Source of the DNA: Nevskiales bacterium
GTDB lineage: Bacteria; Pseudomonadota; Gammaproteobacteria; Nevskiales; Nevskiaceae
Length of the DNA stretch: 5,474 bases
Assembly: GCA_022616655.1 (NCBI GenBank)
Contig: JAKEEJ010000044.1
Location: 1-5,474 of the forward strand
Direction: 5' to 3'
The position numbers were made by a program, and so were the translations under genes. Positions 1 through 5,252 of this stretch are shown piece by piece; within the stretch, counting starts at the first letter, position 1; the number at the start of each line of letters is the position of its first letter. A model generated the notes under the pieces. It was not told the DNA's origin and did not search any database. It was given only the letters and a program-made list of their open reading frames with translations.

Positions 1-705
1 CGTTCCGGAAACCAGCAGCTGCGCGGTATCCCCCCAGTACTTCAGGGTGGCCCTGGAAAAGCTCGGACTGCGCGGACCGTATTCGCGCGGATAACGGAAG
101 GCGCTGAGCTGGCGTGGATTTTCAATCTGAATGCCGGGCGATTTTCCGGCCAGGAAACACACCAGCAGCCCCGGCTCGGACCGGCCGATGACCGTGGCCG
201 CCGGCAGAAAGCGTTCAAAGTCCGGCATGACGGACAGGGCCTGGTGACGCCCCAGGCAGAACTGCCGGTAACGCTCGGCATCATCCGTGCCCTGCGTAAT
301 GCCATGCAGAAAATTCCAGCCGCGCAGCATCCAGGGGTACCCCTGACGTTTCAGAAAACCGGCGATGCGTTCGTACGCCTGCCGGGTGGCCGCCGCCGTG
401 TCCTGCAATTCCGCCTCGGGGACCACCCGCCAGCCAAACAGGGCCTGGGGGCTTCTGGAAAAACCGATGCCCTCTTCACGGCCGTGCTCCACGACCCCGG
501 CGCTGCGCCAGATCTCAAATCGCACAGACCGGTCCAGCGGCTCCAGACCAATGGCGATCCGGCGCGGATCGTCCGAAGGCGCGGCGGCCGTCTCAAATCC
601 GATGCAGGCCAGGACCCCGCGGTCCAGCCGGGGACCCTCCGAGAGCTCCACCCACAATGGCGCCGTCAGGGTATGGGGCGTAGAAGCAAGTTCCAGAGAA
701 GACAT
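1..705 (-). CDS. FkbO/Hyg5/XanB2-family chorismatase (chorismate hydrolase), C-terminal part missing
   Basis: An open frame runs on the minus strand from the ATG at 703-705 off the left edge, giving 235 residues with no stop. It resembles the FkbO/Hyg5/XanB2 family, cytoplasmic enzymes that hydrolyse the enolpyruvyl group of chorismate to give dihydroxycyclohexadiene carboxylate or 3-/4-hydroxybenzoate. Seen in the sequence: a WNFLHGITQG segment (residues 130-139), ERYRQFCLGRHQAL (144-157), and the family-like block ENPRQLSAFRYPREYGPRSP (195-214) followed by SFSRATL (215-221). Family members are roughly 330-350 residues, so about a third, including C-terminal catalytic residues, lies outside. 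An in-frame TAA 13-15 nt upstream fixes this ATG as the first possible. No Shine-Dalgarno is visible. There is no signal peptide, unlike the two genes upstream in the same direction. The product (3-HBA, 4-HBA or diene) cannot be decided without the C-terminus. Family call fairly firm, substrate outcome open. Confidence 0.85.
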   Translation of the reverse strand, partial: MSSLELASTPHTLTAPLWVELSEGPRLDRGVLACIGFETAAAPSDDPRRIAIGLEPLDRSVRFEIWRSAGVVEHGREEGIGFSRSPQALFGWRVVPEAELQDTAAATRQAYERIAGFLKRQGYPWMLRGWNFLHGITQGTDDAERYRQFCLGRHQALSVMPDFERFLPAATVIGRSEPGLLVCFLAGKSPGIQIENPRQLSAFRYPREYGPRSPSFSRATLKYWGDTAQLLVSGT

Positions 706-714
706 ACGCGGGGA

Positions 715-720
715 ATTTTA
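715..720 (-). promoter_or_regulatory. Possible -10 element (TAAAAT) for the chorismatase gene
   Basis: Read on the minus strand, TAAAAT (5 of 6 matches to TATAAT) ends 9 nt before the ATG. A transcript starting at the usual distance would carry only about 3 nt of leader, which would fit the absence of a Shine-Dalgarno. No -35 is visible: the expected place is GC-only sequence inside the hairpin. Weak; the gene may simply be cotranscribed with the DUF4105 gene 50 nt upstream. Confidence 0.2.
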
Positions 721-729
721 GACCGTTCG

Positions 730-747
730 CCCGGCCCGCGCGCCGGG
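730..747 (-). other. GC hairpin between the DUF4105 and chorismatase genes
   Basis: CCCGGC (730-735) pairs perfectly with GCCGGG (742-747) around a 6-nt loop, 8 nt past the DUF4105 stop codon (756-758). On neither strand is it followed by a T-run, so it is not a standard intrinsic terminator. It may protect the 3' end, cause pausing, or be chance in GC-rich DNA. Confidence 0.35.
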
Positions 748-755
748 ACTTTGCA

Positions 756-2669
756 TCAAAAATAATACTGCCAGCGCCACTCCGCGCTGCGCGCTTCAGA
801 CGACTCGAAGGCCCCGTAATTCAGCAACAGCCGAAGGCCGTGCCGGGGTCGGAACTGCCATTGCGTGCCCAGATGCACCCGGCATTGATTCCCGTCGTCA
901 CCGGCCAACGGCTCCAGCCAGTCGGTCTCCAGGCGCTGGGTAAAAACACCCGTCCACTGCACCGCCAGACCACTGCGTAAACCACCCGCAAGGGCATAAC
1001 CGTCCCCGGCATCGCGGTTCACATCAAGGCTGCCGAGAACATGGGCATACGCCTGTGCATTCGACCAGGGACGAACGGCAAACCCCGCACCCCCGTCCAG
1101 ATAAAACCCCAGTCTGTGCTGGGGATCGGACGCCAGCGCCTCCAATGCGAAACGCCGCAGACCGGTATTCACCTGCCAGGACCAGGGCTTGAACGCGCGG
1201 CTCCAGGGCGCCACGGTCTGAACACTGACCAGACGAGCCTCCGCCACCTCAACATCGCCGGCGCGGACCAGAAAGGCCAGATCCATAAATTCGAGATCGC
1301 TGCCCGCCAGATAACCACCCGGCGGATCGAGACGGTCGTGGTACGCCGCCCGCACCCGAAACACCGCGGCCGTGTGCTCGGGATCAGAGCGAACGCCCAG
1401 ATCCAGACGGGAGGTTTCGTGCCCCTGTTCCGGCCGCATTGACGGCACCGGCACCGGCGAAAACGCGGCTTTCTCCGGAATCCGGCTGCGTGCGACCAGC
1501 ACATCCCGAGCACGGGACAGGCCCGCCTCGCGCTTTGCCGGATCTTCCTGGAACTGGAGATAAAGATAATCGTGCGTAGTTTCCAACAATCGGGCACGGT
1601 CGTACGGCTCCCCCTGGCTCTGTCGCGCATCCTCCAGCCCCGCCCTGCCGTGGGCGTAGTCCAGCACCCAATCCACACCCGGAACGGACAGGTCTTGCAG
1701 TTTGTGTTCCAGCGTGCGGGCCAGTGACGGCCGGAATACGGGTTCGCCCAGCAGCCCGGCATCACGCAACACCCGCAGCGTGTCCACCGGCATGGTGTAG
1801 GAGATCGGGTCGTGGAATTCGTCGGTAAGCTTCAGATCTTCGCGCGCGGTTTCAATCAGGGACAGCAGCATGTAGGAACAGTTTTCCGTCAGGAAAAAAT
1901 AATCTGAGCCCACGCCGCGCATCTCCCACAGGTGCCACAGCAGGCGCTGCTGCTCCACGGGCGTCAGGTCCAGTGGGTATTCCCACAGGTCGCGGTGATT
2001 GATGCGCGCGTATTGCCGTACTTTCTCGTAATAGGGATACAACGAGTACTCGCCGACAAATCCGCCCGCCAGTCCCTGCAGGGTGTACGTCACGGGATTG
2101 CGGTCAGTGGCCACGGCCGCCGCGTAGTTCACCGCATACGCCAGGAGCGGCTCGTCCGGCGTCTGGCCGCGGCCGTCCACGCGCAGCAAGGTGTGTCCGT
2201 ACATGGTGGCCGGACTGTTGAGATCGTTGGCGGCAAACACCATGGCAACGGATGCCGGATTCAGCGCGGCCATCCATTGGTCGTGGAATTCACAGGTCTG
2301 CCCGGGCAAGCGCGTGGGATCGAAGCGCAGCCGTTCCTTCAACCACTGGTAGCGGGCACGGACACGGCACTGCGTGGGCTCTTCAAGACGCAGAGCATCG
2401 CTGAAGAATGAGGCCAGAGTCGCCTCGAGTTCCGCCTGTGGATCGGTCTTGCCGCGGGGGGCCAGAAAGAAGATCGGACTGTCCACGATGCTGGTCACGC
2501 CCGGCAGCAACCGGTTGGCGCGGTAATGCAGCAGTCGGTGCCAGTAGGGCTGTTCGGCCAGTCGTTCGGCCCGCGCCGTCTGCTGCAACTCGAGCAGGTA
2601 CACGGCGTCGCCGGCCGCAGGGACCGTTTCAACCGTCAGTGCCACGGCCAGAAAAAGAGATAAACGCAT
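756..2669 (-). CDS. DUF4105 (Lnb N-terminal periplasmic domain-like) protein with putative outer-membrane beta-barrel C-terminus
   Basis: A 637-residue exported protein. Residues 1 to about 20 form a short signal peptide (MRLSLFLAVA core, cleavage near PAAGDA). A helical N-terminal region (about 22-120) precedes the DUF4105 core (about 125-345), which carries the two family hallmarks: SPATMYGHTLLRVD with His159 and LTENCSYMLLSLIE with Cys264. The His-before-Cys order recalls permuted papain-like folds. This domain is named after Lnb, a lipoprotein N-acyltransferase first described in Bdellovibrio, but Lnb has multiple membrane helices and none are seen here, so that activity must not be assumed. 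From about 420 to the end, alternating hydrophobic/polar stretches look like beta-strands, and the terminus WRWQYYF has aromatics at every second residue ending in Phe, the BamA-type barrel signal. Inferred role: outer-membrane-embedded envelope enzyme, substrate unknown. The ATG at 2669 is the only start giving a signal peptide; it has no Shine-Dalgarno and lies just after a terminator. Confidence 0.85.
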   Translation of the reverse strand: MRLSLFLAVALTVETVPAAGDAVYLLELQQTARAERLAEQPYWHRLLHYRANRLLPGVTSIVDSPIFFLAPRGKTDPQAELEATLASFFSDALRLEEPTQCRVRARYQWLKERLRFDPTRLPGQTCEFHDQWMAALNPASVAMVFAANDLNSPATMYGHTLLRVDGRGQTPDEPLLAYAVNYAAAVATDRNPVTYTLQGLAGGFVGEYSLYPYYEKVRQYARINHRDLWEYPLDLTPVEQQRLLWHLWEMRGVGSDYFFLTENCSYMLLSLIETAREDLKLTDEFHDPISYTMPVDTLRVLRDAGLLGEPVFRPSLARTLEHKLQDLSVPGVDWVLDYAHGRAGLEDARQSQGEPYDRARLLETTHDYLYLQFQEDPAKREAGLSRARDVLVARSRIPEKAAFSPVPVPSMRPEQGHETSRLDLGVRSDPEHTAAVFRVRAAYHDRLDPPGGYLAGSDLEFMDLAFLVRAGDVEVAEARLVSVQTVAPWSRAFKPWSWQVNTGLRRFALEALASDPQHRLGFYLDGGAGFAVRPWSNAQAYAHVLGSLDVNRDAGDGYALAGGLRSGLAVQWTGVFTQRLETDWLEPLAGDDGNQCRVHLGTQWQFRPRHGLRLLLNYGAFESSEARSAEWRWQYYF

Positions 2670-2677
2670 CCGGAGAT

Positions 2678-2706
2678 AAAAAAGCGGCGGCCGATTCGGC
2701 CGCCGC
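2678..2706 (-). terminator. Strong intrinsic terminator after the DUF3015 gene
   Basis: On the minus strand a perfect 10-bp GC stem (2684-2693 with 2697-2706, loop AAT) is followed at once by six T (2678-2683). It begins 21 nt past the DUF3015 stop codon and its T-run ends 8 nt before the DUF4105 ATG. It should end most transcripts after the DUF3015 gene, leaving read-through to supply the downstream gene. On the plus strand the hairpin is preceded, not followed, by A-rich sequence, and no plus-strand gene needs it. Confidence 0.9.
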
Positions 2707-2727
2707 CGGAAACAACGGGAAACAGCT

Positions 2728-3213
2728 TTAGACGGCGTAGCGCGACAGGCGCACGTCCTGGAGCATCAGTTCACGCAGAGCCGTCACCACCTCGGCCGCG
2801 GTAACGACCTCGCTGCTGAAAAGGGCGGTGTAGCGTGATTGTGCCAGCGCGAAGAAAGCGGCACGGTCAGTGCTTTCTTCAATGCCGTAAAGGCTGGCCA
2901 GGGCCGTCAGGGTCTCGCCCTCGCCAGCGGCCATCTCGGCCGACAGCTGGTCGAGGTTGACGCTGGCGAACTTCGTCACGCGTGCATCCACCGTGATGGT
3001 GGTGTTGCCGTTGCAACCCCAGGTGCCGCTTGAAATGGCGAATGTCTGGTTGCCGAAAAGGTTATTGGTGTAGGTGGCCAGCAGATGGTATGGAATGCCT
3101 TTTTCGCCTTTCCACAGCATGGTACCCGCACCGCAACCCGCGTCATTGTCTGCATAAACCGAGGACAAAGGCGCCAGGGCGAGTGCCGCTACAGCGATCA
3201 GCTTCTTGTTCAT
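2728..3213 (-). CDS. DUF3015 family secreted protein
   Basis: A complete 161-residue protein. Residues 1-21 are a clear Sec signal peptide: MNKK basic start, an Ala/Leu-rich core, and cleavage after VYA. The mature part starts DNDAGCGAG, followed by a GNQTFAISSGTWGC segment, then a mixed helical C-terminal half ending LSRYAV. This order (CG near the mature N-terminus, a GNQTF...SGT.GC element, a GE.L..LA..YG stretch, and a short AAFF..AQ..Y segment) fits DUF3015, a proteobacterial family with no known function. Cys27 and Cys67 are the only cysteines and probably form a periplasmic disulfide. The start is well supported by AGGAGA 7 nt upstream. It is the first gene after the divergent promoter region and is followed by a terminator, so it is likely the most abundant product of its transcript. 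Location is periplasm or outer-membrane-associated by inference; function unknown. Confidence 0.88.
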   Translation of the reverse strand: MNKKLIAVAALALAPLSSVYADNDAGCGAGTMLWKGEKGIPYHLLATYTNNLFGNQTFAISSGTWGCNGNTTITVDARVTKFASVNLDQLSAEMAAGEGETLTALASLYGIEESTDRAAFFALAQSRYTALFSSEVVTAAEVVTALRELMLQDVRLSRYAV

Positions 3214-3220
3214 GCCGAAA

Positions 3221-3226
3221 TCTCCT
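3221..3226 (-). promoter_or_regulatory. Ribosome binding site of the DUF3015 gene
   Basis: AGGAGA on the minus strand with a 7-nt spacer to the ATG at 3211-3213. It is the only clear Shine-Dalgarno in the window and contrasts with the SD-less starts of the DUF4105, chorismatase and hydrolase genes. Confidence 0.85.
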
Positions 3227-3273
3227 GTTCAGGGTGGGAACACGGACGACGCTGATTCCCCCTACGCCGCCGG

Positions 3274-3288
3274 CGGGTCAGGGACCCG
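3274..3288. other. Short inverted repeat in the divergent intergenic region
   Basis: CGGGTC (3274-3279) and GACCCG (3283-3288) form a perfect 6-bp inverted repeat with a 3-nt centre. It would lie in the 5' leader of the DUF3015 transcript as a small hairpin, or could be an operator. The rest of 3214-3408 shows only weak promoter-like hexamers and no open frame that looks coding. Confidence 0.3.
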
Positions 3289-3298
3289 TGGACACCTT

Positions 3299-3326
3299 AG
3301 CCTATGCGGCGGAAAAGTTGAAGCAA
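3299..3326 (-). promoter_or_regulatory. Candidate promoter for the DUF3015 gene
   Basis: On the minus strand TTGCTT (3321-3326), a 16-nt spacer and TAGGCT (3299-3304) make a poor but correctly spaced sigma70-like pair. Each hexamer has only 3 of 6 consensus bases, though these include TTG and the TA...T positions. It would start transcription near 3292, leaving a leader of about 80 nt. A promoter must exist somewhere in 3214-3408; this exact placement is a guess. Confidence 0.25.
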
Positions 3327-3335
3327 CACACCGTC

Positions 3336-3364
3336 TTGAGAGCCTCGTCACGGCCGGGCATGCT
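3336..3364 (+). promoter_or_regulatory. Candidate promoter for the lipoprotein hydrolase gene
   Basis: TTGAGA (3336-3341, 5 of 6 matches to TTGACA), a 17-nt spacer and CATGCT (3359-3364, 3 of 6 matches to TATAAT). Transcription would begin near 3371, leaving a leader of about 38 nt. The -35 is good and the -10 weak. It lies back to back with the candidate DUF3015 promoter. Confidence 0.3.
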
Positions 3365-3408
3365 GACTCCCCGGTTACGTCAAACAGACCCTGGACAACA
3401 GACCTCCA

Positions 3409-4296
3409 ATGCGCGGCAATTCCCTTTGCAGTCAATGCCGTCTGGCCGCCCTGGTTCTGGCGGGCGTGGTCTACAACCTGAGTGGCTGCACCCAGCTGTT
3501 TTTCCAGCCGGACCGGCAGACGGTATTTCATCCGAGGGACCTGGGGTTGGCCAGCGAAGACGTGTACCTCAACACCCCCGATGGTCTGCGACTGCACGCC
3601 TGGTGGCTGCCGGCCATCGGACCCGTCCGGGGTACGGTGCTGTTTCTGCACGGCAATGCCGAAAACATCAGCACTCACATCCGGTCCGTGGCGTGGCTGC
3701 CGGCACAGGGGTTTAACGTGTTCCTGCCCGATTATCGCGGCTATGGAGAATCGCAGGGCACGGCCACCATGGCCGGCGTTCATACCGACGCCGAAACCGC
3801 CCTGGCCTATCTGGCCCGGCAACCGGAACGGAACGGCACGCCGCTGTGGGTGTTCGGCCAGAGTCTGGGGGGCGCCGTGGCCCTCCGCACCGTGGCGCAG
3901 TCCCCGTACCGGGCCGCCGTTTGCGCCGTCGTTGTCGAGAGCGCCTTTTCCAGTCCGCGTCTCATTGCGCGCGAAAAACTGGCCTCTTTATGGTTGACCT
4001 GGCCCCTGCAATGGCCCCTGTCGTTCCTGTTCTCGGATGCCTACAGTCCGCTCGCCGTGGTGGACCGGATCAGCCCGATTCCCCTGCTGTTGATCCACGG
4101 CGACGCCGACCCGGTGGTGCCGGTGTCGCATGCACAGCGCCTGCACGCGGCCGCGCGCGACCCCAAAACCCTGTGGATTGTTCCGGACGGGCGCCACATT
4201 GACGCCACCCTCCGGCCCGAGCTGCGCACGCGGCTGCTCGCCTATCTGGAATGGATTACAGCCACCGGCACGATTTCACACACGCCTCAGAAATAA
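3409..4296 (+). CDS. Alpha/beta-hydrolase lipoprotein (Bem46/ABHD13-like serine hydrolase)
   Basis: A complete 295-residue protein. The N-terminus is a lipoprotein signal: Arg-containing start, hydrophobic stretch 12-23, and lipobox LSGC with Cys27 as the lipidated residue. Thr28-Gln29 after it (no Asp at +2) favours outer-membrane sorting by the Lol rule. The hydrolase fold then shows HGNAEN (81-86, oxyanion-hole strand turn), PDYRGYGES (107-115), nucleophile elbow GQSLGG with Ser152, HGDADPVVP (230-238) with Asp234 as the likely acid, and GRH with His263 completing the triad. All catalytic residues are present, so it should be an active esterase, lipase or amidase; the substrate is unknown. 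The Trp-rich segment about 194-208 (LWLTWPLQWPLSFLF) sits where this family has a cap region. No Shine-Dalgarno is visible before the ATG, but the start is supported by the signal peptide. The gene stands alone, divergent from DUF3015 and convergent with corA, with which it shares 10 bp. Confidence 0.88.
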   Translation: MRGNSLCSQCRLAALVLAGVVYNLSGCTQLFFQPDRQTVFHPRDLGLASEDVYLNTPDGLRLHAWWLPAIGPVRGTVLFLHGNAENISTHIRSVAWLPAQGFNVFLPDYRGYGESQGTATMAGVHTDAETALAYLARQPERNGTPLWVFGQSLGGAVALRTVAQSPYRAAVCAVVVESAFSSPRLIAREKLASLWLTWPLQWPLSFLFSDAYSPLAVVDRISPIPLLLIHGDADPVVPVSHAQRLHAAARDPKTLWIVPDGRHIDATLRPELRTRLLAYLEWITATGTISHTPQK

Positions 4297-5249
4297 CCGC
4301 GCCGGCGGAAAAAGATCAGAAGCATCCCCGCCAGCAGTACCATGCTCCCCAGCGCCAGGGGGTATCCAAAGCGCCAATGCAGTTCCGGCATGTGCTCGAA
4401 ATTCATTCCGAAAATCCCGACGACGAAGGTCAACGGCAGGAAGATGGCCGAGAATACCGTCAGGATGCGCACGATCTCGTTGGTGCGGTACGAGACCATG
4501 GCAAAGTGCATCTGCACCGCCGCCTCCAGGTCCCGCTCCACGTCGGCGGTGGCCGCCTGGACCCGGCCGATGTGTTCGGTGAGGTTGCGCAGATGCACTT
4601 CATCGCTCGTGCTCCACTCAAAGCGGCTGCCACGGTCCCAGGCATACAGGGCCTCGGTCTGCGCCTGGCACAGCGATTCCAGCCGGCGCACCTCGCGGCG
4701 TCCGTTCAGAACCTCGCGCCAGTCGTTGAAGGGATTGTCCGGATCGAGCAGACTCTCCTGCAGGGCCGTGGTGCGGTACGCCAGCGGCCCGCGGATGTCG
4801 AGATAGCGGTCCACCATGGTGTTCAACACCAGGTATCCCAGCATGACAATATTGGGCGGCGGTTTGAGCCGTCCGTCGGCCAGCTTCTGCCGGGTGCGCC
4901 CGATGCTGACGGTGTCTCCGGCGCGAACCGTCACCAACAAACGGTCAAACAGAAAGAAGGCTGCCGTGCGCGTCTCCAGCGGGAAGGGATCGTCCCGCGG
5001 GCCGAGATCCTCGAAAATCAGCAGATCATATGCCGGCGTATTGTCAAAAAATGATGGGTGGCGGGCGTTGAGACTGTCCAGCACGTGATCCGGCTCGAGG
5101 GCCACCCCGGTCAATGCCGTGACGGTACGCTCCCAGTCCTGGGCCGTCTCGCGTACGCAATCCAGCCACACCAGGCCCGTGGCGGGCATCGCCGTCAGCG
5201 TATCCAGCTGTCGCGGCAGCCGGCCGTCAGCGAAATGGAGAATGTCCAT
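4287..5249 (-). CDS. corA: CorA-family magnesium/divalent-cation transporter
   Basis: A complete 320-residue CorA-type channel protein. Residues 1 to about 255 are the soluble cytoplasmic domain, ending in the long stalk helix. TM1 is about 260-280 (VRILTVFSAIFLPLTFVVGI), followed by the signature Gly281-Met282-Asn283 and the loop FEHMPEL (284-290), which controls ion entry. TM2 is about 294-313, and the protein ends in a basic tail RRRGYF. Family members work as pentamers in the inner membrane and carry Mg2+, sometimes Co2+, Ni2+ or Zn2+, so the ion is not certain; ZntB-type members share this architecture. The residue before GMN is Phe where Tyr is common. The ATG immediately follows the mdh stop codon, with no gap and no clear Shine-Dalgarno, so it is probably translated by coupling or reinitiation. 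Its 3' end overlaps the convergent hydrolase gene. Confidence 0.92.
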   Translation of the reverse strand: MDILHFADGRLPRQLDTLTAMPATGLVWLDCVRETAQDWERTVTALTGVALEPDHVLDSLNARHPSFFDNTPAYDLLIFEDLGPRDDPFPLETRTAAFFLFDRLLVTVRAGDTVSIGRTRQKLADGRLKPPPNIVMLGYLVLNTMVDRYLDIRGPLAYRTTALQESLLDPDNPFNDWREVLNGRREVRRLESLCQAQTEALYAWDRGSRFEWSTSDEVHLRNLTEHIGRVQAATADVERDLEAAVQMHFAMVSYRTNEIVRILTVFSAIFLPLTFVVGIFGMNFEHMPELHWRFGYPLALGSMVLLAGMLLIFFRRRGYF

Positions 5250-5252
5250 TCA
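5247..5252 (-). promoter_or_regulatory. mdh stop / corA start junction (TGAATG)
   Basis: Minus-strand TGA (5250-5252) of mdh is followed directly by ATG (5247-5249) of corA. Zero spacing and the lack of a strong Shine-Dalgarno upstream point to translational coupling. An out-of-frame ATG at 5251-5253 overlaps the stop but leads elsewhere. Confidence 0.7.

Noticed and set aside
730..747. Intrinsic terminator between the DUF4105 and chorismatase genes
   Set aside because: The stem is only 6 bp and no T-run follows on either strand, so it is kept only as a hairpin.
244..765. Plus-strand frame of 173 codons opposite the chorismatase gene
   Set aside because: Its translation is Arg/Pro/Gly-rich with no recognisable motif, while the minus strand holds a clear chorismatase; it is a GC-driven shadow.
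1041..2731. Several plus-strand and alternative minus frames inside the DUF4105 gene
   Set aside because: They lack motifs and ribosome sites and are explained by few stop codons in GC-rich DNA opposite a real gene.
3030..3822. Long plus (3030-3716) and minus (3262-3822) frames across the intergenic region and hydrolase gene
   Set aside because: Both cross the divergent promoter region and have low-complexity translations; the hydrolase frame with signal peptide and full triad is the real one.
4296..4312. CCGC-GCCG-GCGG hairpin near the convergent gene ends as a bidirectional terminator
   Set aside because: The 4-bp stem is followed by A on the plus strand, and on the minus strand it lies within the corA coding end without a T-run after it.
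4251..5054. Plus-strand frame of 267 codons opposite corA
   Set aside because: It is antisense to a complete CorA with its GMN motif and two membrane helices; its own translation is His/Gln-rich and matches nothing I recognise.
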